Shown one piece after another: positions 55,850 through 64,000 of a stretch of DNA of 64,000 nt. The first letter of the stretch is position 1. The number at the start of each line of letters is the position of its first letter. The notes beneath the pieces were generated by a model that saw only the letters and a program-made list of their open reading frames with translations, was not told the origin of the DNA and searched no databases. The DNA comes from Apostichopus japonicus (lineage: Eukaryota; Echinodermata; Holothuroidea; Aspidochirotida; Stichopodidae): the NCBI RefSeq assembly GCF_037975245.1, contig NC_092573.1, forward strand, positions 13,968,001 through 14,032,000. Reading direction: 5' to 3'. Both the position numbers and the translations under genes were made by a program.

Positions 55850-56143
55850 CAGGCGCGTAGCCAGGAATTTTCCAAGGGAGGGGCGAAACTGTAGATTCGG
55901 CATTGCAAACTATCTAAGCGTAGCGTAACCATGGTTGGCGCGAAGCGTACAAGAAAATTTTGGCTGAAAATGCCTCCCAGATCGCTGGAAATGGCACTTC
56001 CCAGGCCTTGTCAGTTGCATCTTAGCATTTTCTCTTTTGAAAATACTAGCGATATCATAAAACATTAAAAAAAATTGTTAAAAATATGCTCAAGGGGGGG
56101 GGGGGGGCTGCCCCCTTCGCCTCCCCCCTTGGCTACGCGCCTG
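55850..56143. mobile_element. hAT-like MITE, 294 bp
   Basis: A perfect 13-bp TIR CAGGCGCGTAGCC at 55850-55862 and its inverse at 56131-56143. AATCCGTC is present exactly on both sides (55842-55849, 56144-56151), an 8-bp target duplication. It contains the shared 97-nt block in reverse orientation (55908-56002) and a G-run then C-runs before the right end. Confidence 0.95.
55908..56002 (-). repeat. shared 97-nt MITE block, copy D (inverted)
   Basis: On the minus strand it reads GGGAAGTGCCATTTCCAGCG... TTTTCTTGTACGCTTCGCGC ... to CTTAGATAGT, matching the other copies. Confidence 0.85.
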
Positions 56144-56151
56144 AATCCGTC

Positions 56152-57840
56152 CGAGACAAGTTCATGAATCTAAATCCCTGAGTACGAATCGACATTTTTC
56201 TGATTTTACCGAGTAACGGAAGAGATGGTGGTGTATTACGTATTACATTCGGGGAATACATGTGCCGAGGGAAATTTAAGATTTTCCCCCCGTATGTATA
56301 GGTGTACGTGTGTATATGTGTGTGTATGTATGTATATTAGTTTACACCCTACTTAACAGTACCGAGTAAAACACTAATTACTAATGTTGCCCTGTAGTTT
56401 GTTCTTGTTTCTGAGGTAACAAAATGTTTCAACATTCCGAATATATTTGAAAGATCATATTTCGTTTCATGACAGTATTTTTTTTTTAATGGAGCTGTTA
56501 TTCATTTCATGGGCTTGACATTTATGTCGTTATTTTTAAACAAGTGGGTGAGCCTGATTTAGGTAAAAGGTAACGCTCGTGTTCCTCCTTGATACATCTT
56601 GCAGTTATACGTAGAATTTCGAATGATATAAAAAATAATAATAAAATTAAAATTAAAATAAGAAACAAAAACAATCTGAAAGAAACCTAAACCTAAATGG
56701 CAGATGAGATTATTTAAATACATTATATATGACATAAATAATTACCTTGGGGTACTTTTCTTCATTACAGACGTGCAGAAGAGGACTTTTCATTAACAAA
56801 GGAACACTTCTAATAATGGAAAGGGGCGTCTTAGATTTTTCACAAAATATAAGGGGAGGGGGTAAGGGCGAAGAACTGTGTGGGAGGTGCACCCAATCCT
56901 TCCTGAACCGCCCACCGCTCGTCGAACGGCCCTGCCGCACTTTTCAGTTTATACGGTTCATAAGTTTATCGTAGAGAAGAGCAGAATGTAAAAAGGTATC
57001 ACTGGCTTTTGTTTTAACATCAGTTTTCTGAGCTTTATAAAATAGAGGGGAATGGCCACCTTTATGGTCAACGTTTACACTACAATAGAGATAGCAAAAC
57101 ACGACGAAGGGTTGCGGTGGGCGGGGGAGGGAGGAGGGAGGGAGTAGGTTACGTCTCTCTGGTGATCCAAATGTTATCTGCTGCACGGAATTCGCAATGC
57201 CCGTGCATGAAGCTGCTTTATCAGGATTGATTCTTGATAAATGTCCTCAGTATTGCCCCGAAATATGTTAGAATGTCAAATATGAAAGATTTCATATTCT
57301 CAAATTCCATCAAGCACTTTACTGTCAATCATAAAATAGAGGTAAATCACACCGCTGAGATATTCAGTTATCTATTTTTTTAATCTTCAATGTTATCTAC
57401 GAAGAAAAGGTTGATGACGAAAATCCCCAGGATAGTGGGGAGGGAGTGGGGGGCTAATACTGATGCATTTTAGAAGCAACATAGCGTTGAATGAGTAGTT
57501 AAATCTTCTGAAAATTGTCACTTTACAAACCATCAACACAAATCACATGTTATGGGTGACGCATGAGCTATACGGCACCCGGAGCAGTCGTATTTAGTAG
57601 ACCGTGTTTGGCCAATACGTAACGATTTCTGATTGGTCAAGAGATTTCAGCGCTCACAGGTAACCAGCTTTGTTCCTTTCGAATGTACCTGGATTATTGT
57701 AAATGAGCAGGACGACATTGGTCTTGTACCCAAACCAGGGACGTTGCCAGGGGGGGGGGGGGAGCAGGGGGAGCGACCGCTCCCCCCCTTTCAGTGTCGA
57801 TTTTTTGATTCCTTGGCGGTAGCCGTAGGAATCTATGCGG
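56152..57840. other. noncoding, nothing recognised
   Basis: Contains a TATG/TGTG-rich stretch at 56300-56335, purine-rich DNA at 57120-57146 and a G-run at 57750-57763 preceded by CGTTGCCAGG that may be a MITE fragment. No gene. Confidence 0.45.
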
Positions 57841-57844
57841 TCAT

Positions 57845-57902
57845 GACTGCGTGTGTATATGTGTATGTGTGTGTGTGCGTGTGTGTGTCTGTGTGTGTGT
57901 GA
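57845..57902 (+). repeat. (GT)n microsatellite
   Basis: An impure GT/GTAT run directly before the 302-bp tandem array. Confidence 0.9.
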
Positions 57903-58660
57903 CGCAAAGCTTGAAATTAGGTTTTCTCAGCAATCCCAAGGTAGATTGATCTCATTCTTGGTACATAGGTTACCCATCATGAGTAGACGATCCCTATTTA
58001 TTTTGGTGCTAATATCATGCATATTAATGAGTGGGCGGGGCTTAGAGTGATTTTCAACAAATGTCAATATCTTCGCAACCGTAAGTTCAATTTTCATGGA
58101 ACTTGATTTGGTGGTACAAGAGGAAAGTCCTCTATATGAATATGGTGACAGTTTGTCCAATCTCATTATTATTCATGAGGGGCGGGGCTAAGTGTTGTTT
58201 TTCGCAAAAAAAGCTTGAAATTAGGTTTTCTCAGCAATCCCAAGGTAGATTGATCTCATTCTTGGTACATAGGTTACCCATGATGAGTAGACGATCCCTA
58301 TTTATTTTGGTGCTAATATCATGAATATTAATGAGTGGGCGGGGCTTAGAGTGATTTTCAACAAATGTCAATATCTTCGCAACCGTAAGTTCAATTTTCA
58401 TGGAACTTGGTTTGGTGGTACAAGAGGAAAGTCCTCTATATGAATATGGTGACAGTTTGTCCAATCTCATTATTATTCATGAGGGGCGGGGCTAAGTTGT
58501 TTTTCGCAAAAAAGCTTGAAATTAGGTTTTCTCAGCAATCCCAAGGTAGATTGATCTCATTCTTGGTACATAGGTTACCCATCATGAGTAGACGATCCCT
58601 ATTTATTTTGGTGCTAATATCATGAATATTAATGAGTGGGCAGGGCTTAGAGTGATTTTC
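57903..58660 (+). repeat. ~302-bp tandem array, about 2.5 copies
   Basis: Units start at about 57903, 58203 and 58505 with CGCAAA(A)nGCTTGAAATTAGG and contain TCTCAGCAATCCCAAGGTAG, AATATTAATGAGTGGGCGGG, AATATCTTCGCAACCGTAAG and GGGGCGGGGCTAAG. Units are more than 95% identical. The ORFs inside them on both strands repeat with the unit and show no domain. Confidence 0.93.
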
Positions 58661-58675
58661 AACACATCTTCAGTA

Positions 58676-58735
58676 TGACCCGGCCAGGAGTCGAACCTTT
58701 AACCTTCCAGCTGCAAGTCGGAATTCTACCCCAAT
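58676..58735 (-). repeat. tRNA-like fragment (SINE head or tRNA pseudogene)
   Basis: On the minus strand it contains a perfect B box GGTTCGACTCC followed by TGGCCGGGTC, and an anticodon-arm-like CCGACTTGCAGCTGG before it. The A box and acceptor pairing are not convincing. Confidence 0.35.
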
Positions 58736-58760
58736 ACTATTAATGAGGGGGCATGAATAT

Positions 58761-59582
58761 TAATGAGTGGTAGAGCTTAAAGCAAATTCTTTAAAATATC
58801 AATTTGTTCATCAAACTTGAGCTGATAGCAAGGAACAACATTTGTGTTGATGCTACATTAATATTCATAAAAGGTCGGAACCAAGTGTACACAATGAACC
58901 TACAGTAATATTTAGATGCCAAGGAATCTCAAAACCTCTTGGTTTTCTTGTTTTTTTTTAAACTCGTTTTTTTAGCATGGTATTTTGTCAGTGCTCTTTT
59001 GATCTTGAATACTCGTCAGCTCCGTTAACTCGATTGTAATCGTAGTAACATTCACGCCTACTGATTCAACTACTTACTTAGTTTGGCAGATGCAATTAGC
59101 TAAATTTAGCTTATAGCCAATTACAAGCCTACAGTTGGCCACTGCATAATAAAATACATATTGCCTACCTAACCGCACTCTATGGAATGTCACGAACTGT
59201 ATGCACAACAACGTCGACAATGTTCGTTCAATGAGTCGTCCTAAGTTGTTGCACGAACAGCATGCTATGAAGCTAAGCTAGCAGTCGTACGTGATACGCA
59301 CTTCCTATAAATAATTATTACACTGCTAATACACTGCGATAACGATATTTGTTTTTAGGCCACTGCATATCTGGCTGTATTACAAAATATGAAAGTTTAT
59401 ATTGTCCATCAGTTAAGTTCGTCAAATGTATTAAAGTCCAGACATTGGACAATAAACAAGAATCATCCTACTGGAAAACTTGTAAAAGAGCACTATGTTT
59501 GTCTTTCTGATATATTATGTAAAAGAACATGTAAAGGAATTTAAACAGGAAACAAAATCTGCTGATACTGATATCATATGAT
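58761..59582. other. noncoding, nothing recognised
   Basis: AT-rich sequence without recognised features. Confidence 0.45.
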
Positions 59583-60606
59583 CAGGGCGTAGCCAGTATG
59601 TAGCACGATAGTTTCATTCAACACTCTACCCGCCGAAAAAGACTATAGGATCCGATCTTGTCAGTTTTTTAACATGTAGTTAAGAACCCGTTTACGCAGA
59701 TAATATTTCAGTTGAGAAAACACTTGAGAAATTTGCATCAGATGGCAATCGTCGGATAGCTCTCGCCTTCTCTTATTAGGCTAACTTAAACATTTACTAG
59801 CTACAGTTGTATCAAAGACATTTCTGGACTATCTTTGTATCTACAAGTATCAGAAGTTGAAAAGTAAGACTACTCTGTACATGTACCTTCAAGGGCGGCG
59901 GAACCGTGGGGCACAGGGGGCAAGTGCCCCCCACTTTTCCTCAGGTTAAAAATGTGCCCTTTTTCTACATAAAACTTGTACTCTTGATCACCTTATTAGG
60001 TCAGCGATATTTCAGTAAGAGATCTAATCCTAATTTAGAACTATCAGGGGCGTAGCCAGTGTGTAGCACTGTAGGCCCGGGCGTACACTTTTTTTGGCCA
60101 AGTTATCTTTTTTATTAAAACACCCATAATTCAAATCCATAAGCTTGCTGGACGAGTTTAAGAGTCTAGACAGGAAAAACTATTGAAATGAACGTAGCAA
60201 GATTATGGCTAAATTAGGTGACCTATTCTTCTGTCATCTAGGCTGTCATTCATATCGCGTGCCGTTTCATTCAATACTCTACCCGCCGAAAAAGAATAGG
60301 ATACGATCTTGTCAGTTTTTTAACATCTACTTTAGAACCCGTTTACGCAGATAAAATTTCAGTTGAGAACATTCCACAGTCAAATAAGCCTATCGTTGAT
60401 TAACAGACTTTATATGTATAGAGCTGCAGCACTTTGTTGCCTGTTGTTGTCACGATCAGCGTTCCAAGTTCCAAAACAGCCTTTTCGATAAACATTTACT
60501 AGCTACAGTTGTATCAAAGACAAATACTGGCTAAGGTTGTATCAAAGACATTTCTGGCCTATCTTTGTATCTACAAGTATCAGAAGTTGAAAAGTAAGAC
60601 TACTAA
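59583..60606 (+). repeat. duplicated nested block split by a TIR element
   Basis: AGGG(G)CGTAGCCAGT at 59584 and 60045, CTACCCGCCGAAAAAGA at about 59625 and 60283, CGATCTTGTCAGTTTTTTAA at 59655 and 60305, and CATTTACTAGCTACAGTTGT at 59789 and 60492 occur in the same order. The second copy lies inside the element at 59890, so one copy was carried by or inserted into that element. Confidence 0.8.
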
Positions 60607-60792
60607 GACGGGGGGGGGGGGGGGGGGGAGGGGGGCGTTGATGGAGTGATGTGTATACGCAAATAAGATAATACAATAAGATTTATAAAGGGTACTAAAT
60701 ATCAGGCTGCATCAGTCCAATCGAATTTCTGCAAAGTGCCCTTTGACGTCGGTGCCCCCCCCCCCAGATTAAAAGTGCTTCCGCCGCCCTTG
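59890..60792. mobile_element. non-autonomous DNA transposon, about 900 bp
   Basis: A perfect 14-bp TIR CAAGGGCGGCGGAA at 59890-59903 and its inverse at 60779-60792. ATGTACCTT lies directly left (59881-59889) and again 3 nt past the right end (60796-60804), so the duplication is 9 bp with a 3-nt offset, or the right end extends to 60795. G-run and C-run lie inside the element. It holds the second copy of the duplicated block. Confidence 0.75.
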
Positions 60793-60928
60793 TGTATGTA
60801 CCTTGCTAATTTTAATACATTATGTATTATTGAATTACGTACTATTTTAACTCGTTTGTTTTTTGGGTTTAAAAGTGATATTGAATGAGGTGTCTCAAGT
60901 TAGCAAGAGGCCAGGGAACCAGAATGAT

Positions 60929-61099
60929 GGGAAGGGCCGTTTCCAGCCATCTGGGGGGTTTGTAAAACCAAAAATTTTCTTGTACGCTCCGCGCCAACCG
61001 ATGGTGGCGCTCCGCTCAGATAGTCGTGCCTACAACTTTGAAAATTCATATCCATCGCAAAAAGTGCTCCCCCCTTTCAAATTCCTGGCTACGTCGCTG
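60929..61099. mobile_element. truncated MITE carrying 97-nt block copy E
   Basis: The block at 60929-61025 is followed by a short C-run and CCTGGCTACGTCGCTG (61084-61099), a right end of the same style as the other MITEs. No matching left end was found, so the copy seems truncated. Confidence 0.65.
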
Positions 61100-61116
61100 A
61101 CCCAAACTTTGTCGAC

Positions 61117-61306
61117 TACCAGTGAGAAACTTTGCTGATATTTTCAAGAAATGCTGCAGAAATAGAGGATATTCCGGGACACGTTGGCTGTGCTGCAGCA
61201 ACATATCTTTACATTGTTCCCGAAGTGACAAGCACAGAATGGAGATTTTGGCGGTAAAATTGGGACGAACTGGATGATGATCGGGAGGAACAGCAGTAAC
61301 GGCCAT
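61117..61306 (-). CDS. possible first coding exon of an unidentified gene (weak)
   Basis: On the minus strand the ATG at 61306 starts MAVTAVPPDHHPVRPNFTAK, then ISILCLSLREQCKDMLLQHS and so on to LKISAKFLTG, about 63 residues with protein-like composition. A possible donor ACTG|GTAGTC follows. Beyond it the frame runs into the MITE. No family recognised. Confidence 0.25.
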
Positions 61307-63584
61307 GACTAGCTTAGATTAAACGTTGTAACGTAGTCAAATATTGTGACCATAATGAAAACCAAATGTTGTACAGTTTTAGGTTTGAATGTCTTCAGAG
61401 TTAGAATGGCAGGAATAGTCTTGTGTTAATGTGTATTGCATAATGGTTTGTTTTTCAGTGAACAGTAACACTACCTAATGTAGTAAAAGACCAGTATGTT
61501 ATCCACCAACAACAAGCAGCCCCAAAGTATGCTTAATGAACAGGGATATGAGAGAATTTTTTTCCCGTTTTATATATTCACAACCACACATTCATTCTTG
61601 TAAATGACTATAACTCATATGAATAACGCGTGTTATATTAACCGAGACAGGCCTACCTAATATTTGCCAGACTGAATGATTCGAAACCCTGACCTCCACC
61701 AAAATCGTCATCAAAAATATATCAATTAAAATATTTGCAACTCGAAAACCACACGTATACTCCTATTATATTCTTTTGATATTTCGTCAAGAAATAGGAA
61801 ATATAGTTTGGTATTTACACATTATAAAGCATTCAGTCCCGGTGTGTCATTGAGCCGCCGTATATGTTTACGTGCTAAGTTGCGATTGCTAATGAGCAAA
61901 AGGAACTAACAATATGGTTTCACTTTCAAATTGCAACTTGGCCGAACACTTGTCTTTATACGGCGCTGACGGTGCCATGAACGGAACGTTCCGTGTGGCC
62001 AATAAATGTCAGGTCTGGATTGGATATTACAGAAAGGTTGCATTACTCGAATACCGAGAAAATTAACTAACATTCTCTTTAGATTTTCTAGCACGTAAAA
62101 CACAATAAAATATGATAACCCGTCCCTGCATTCGGGGTTTGCCCTCTACATTAGGGTTGTCCTATAGGTTCCTACTATGTGGCAAATAAATGTCAGCCCT
62201 GTATTGGATATCACAGTTTAAAGCACTTAAAACACCTTTTTCTTAAAATTAAAACCCGTCCCTGTATATATATGTATATATTGGTAGAGCATATTTCCAT
62301 AGTGCTTATCACTGTTTATTCCAGTTGTCATTTCGCTTCACATAGTTTACCATTTATGACGCACTTTGACTGGCATTTATGAATCAAAATATGCTGCTTT
62401 CTTTGAAACCTGGCAAAGCTTGCCCTCCACATACGGGGTTCCTTTTCTTAAGGTTTTATTGGTTTGCTGCTATGTTAAGTATTCATCATTATATGTATTA
62501 AGTGGTCGCCATACAGCGATTGGCGAATACGGACTGACCAGAAAAGAAATGCAAACCCCAGTTGTTCAGGCTCAGGCCAGGTACAATAATGTTTCCATGA
62601 TACAATACTGCTATCATATCAAAGAGTAATTATGTTCCTCCCTCTCCCTCCCCCTACATCCCCAGACTCGTCAGTAGTCAAAGATAGGCACCCGAACAGC
62701 TCTGCACAAAGTGTGACAAAAAACAGACAACCATAAGGCAGTCGCCGAGCAGCAAATATATCGTCATAAAAATGATAAAGTGGTTCTACAATGGTCCAAA
62801 TTTTGTCACTGAAATCTCATTGGCCAGGCTCACATACTATAGCTTAATTTAGCAAATTTATGAAACTACAATAATGGCCATTGTTTTAATGATATTGTAA
62901 TACATTGTAATACACAATGGTGGTTTGTGACGTCACTAGCATATGTCACGCCATATTATCATTGACATGCAACGTATTAAGTTGTGTAATCCAAGTCTAG
63001 AGGGAATAAGTCCATTCTAACGCAAAAGCCAATGCCCAACAACTATCCCATCCAGAGACGTAGCCACGAACATTAGTATTCGGTTGCTGTTGGCGTTCCA
63101 TACTTATATTTGGTATGTAGATGCGGTTTATAGATGTGGCAGGGTTTTTTCGGTATAGAGTTATTTTGGGAAGATTTACCTAATACGACATACTGTTGAC
63201 CTCTTTTAAATTGAAGAATACTTTAAAAGGATATGTTATGTGCGAATACAAGTCACCTGCGCCAACGTCTGTGAACCCTTTCAAAAAGAGCTATGTCGTA
63301 GTACACGGAATAGTGTTGTCCAGACTCGTCAAATATATCCATCATATTTAAACTGTGATCGACATGCAACTATACAAATTCAATATTTCTTTAGGGTGAA
63401 GCCAAATGTGATACTTACAAAGGAGGCATTACCATTTCAAGTCATTTGCTTGTGCTTGAATAACACCCTGTAGTCTTCTTGTCAGTGAATGTGCTGGCCA
63501 TTTCGACTCTTGCTTTACTTCGTAAATCCATGTTAGCCATGTTTTCTATTGATCATTTGCATCTTTTTGTCTTTCTTTGTGCAG
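61307..63584. other. noncoding, nothing recognised
   Basis: The segment at 62497-62580 (CAGCGATTGGCGAATACGG ...) looks exon-like in composition but lacks a convincing acceptor. Otherwise AT-rich without features. Confidence 0.4.
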
Positions 63585-63611
63585 TTTGCCAAGCTGAAAT
63601 TCAGGACGGAG
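63585..63611 (+). CDS. candidate 27-nt internal exon of an unidentified gene
   Basis: A strong pyrimidine tract and acceptor (TTTTTGTCTTTCTTTGTGCAG, 63564-63584) are followed by nine codons FAKLKFRTE and a consensus donor GGAG|GTAAGT. Both splice sites are strong, and the exon keeps frame with phase 0 on both sides. Neighbouring exons were not found, so the gene would continue to the right. Confidence 0.45.
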
Positions 63612-64000
63612 GTAAGTGTGCATTTTTTAAAATATGCTTTCTATATCTTAAACTGCGTCTTCCCCTTCACTTTTGGGAAAAGAATGCTCCTTGATTTGTT
63701 ATAGTAGACGGCATAATGTCCCATAGCGATCGAACCCATCTATCGCCCGAGGAGCCCATTGACATGTCGTTTTCATTTTGCTTTCTAATCCATCCTAGAG
63801 TCTTTAAGCGGTATCAAACAGATTTTATATAGAAAAAATATTATTGTATCATATTTCCGCACATCTTAAGTCACTCTCTACGATACTAGTCATAGTGTAT
63901 AGTTTTGCCTATACGTATAGGTAGGACCAACATATATACAAATATCCTCCCGTGTTAGGACTACCGTAGTTGTTATCCTTTTTAATGTCGTCCATGTACA
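63612..64000. other. noncoding right edge
   Basis: Probably intron after the candidate exon at 63585. Nothing else recognised. Confidence 0.4.

Noticed and set aside
57927-58470. Repeated 79-codon minus-strand frames
   Set aside because: They recur with the 302-bp tandem unit and differ only as the repeat does.
62366-62629. 87-codon frame with an exon-like middle part
   Set aside because: A donor-like CAG|GTACAA exists, but no acceptor or homologous domain could be identified.

Overview
The window is animal nuclear DNA, most likely from a marine invertebrate deuterostome and probably an echinoderm. The organism is an inference from three things: gene structure with many introns, DIRS and hAT element content, and the GGCCTA-rich noncoding style. 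Nothing here fixes the species.

Layout. (1) Positions 1-4985 hold the right-hand part of a DIRS-type tyrosine-recombinase retrotransposon on the + strand: a gag-like ORF, an overlapping RT/RNase H/methyltransferase-like ORF, a tyrosine recombinase ORF, an internal complementary region and the right terminal repeat. The left end lies outside the window. (2) Positions 5491-6492 are the last two coding exons of an unidentified coiled-coil protein gene whose upstream exons lie to the left; the DIRS copy sits in its intron, or just upstream if the gene is short. (3) Positions 6500-22100 have no convincing gene and carry non-autonomous DNA transposons, minisatellites and dispersed repeats. (4) Positions 22173-42122 are a complete 14-exon gene on the + strand for an hnRNP M / MYEF2-type protein. 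I could splice it by eye into one continuous 649-codon frame with three RRMs. It contains an 8-nt microexon inside the RNP1 motif of RRM1, and two U12-type (minor spliceosome) introns at the matching position of RRM2 and RRM3. Its introns hold a 2.8-kb pogo/Tigger-like element, an antisense hAT transposase gene with an open frame, two minisatellites, a tRNA-derived SINE and a 59-bp palindrome. (5) Positions 42123-64000 are the 3' UTR and then mostly intergenic or intronic sequence with hAT-type MITEs, tandem arrays and nested repeats. Short candidate exons of unidentified genes occur at 61117-61306 (-) and 63585-63611 (+).

Mobile elements. At least four short hAT-like elements have terminal inverted repeats (TIRs) and exact or 7/8 8-bp target duplications that I could read directly (13493-14386, 17308-17684, 20874-21755, 50812-51180), and 55850-56143 makes a fifth. 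Most have G-runs just inside the left end and C-runs just inside the right end. A ~97-nt block is shared by five insertions that have different termini. Apart from the hnRNP M gene, the DIRS ORFs, the hAT transposase and the coiled-coil 3' end, I see no confident protein-coding sequence.
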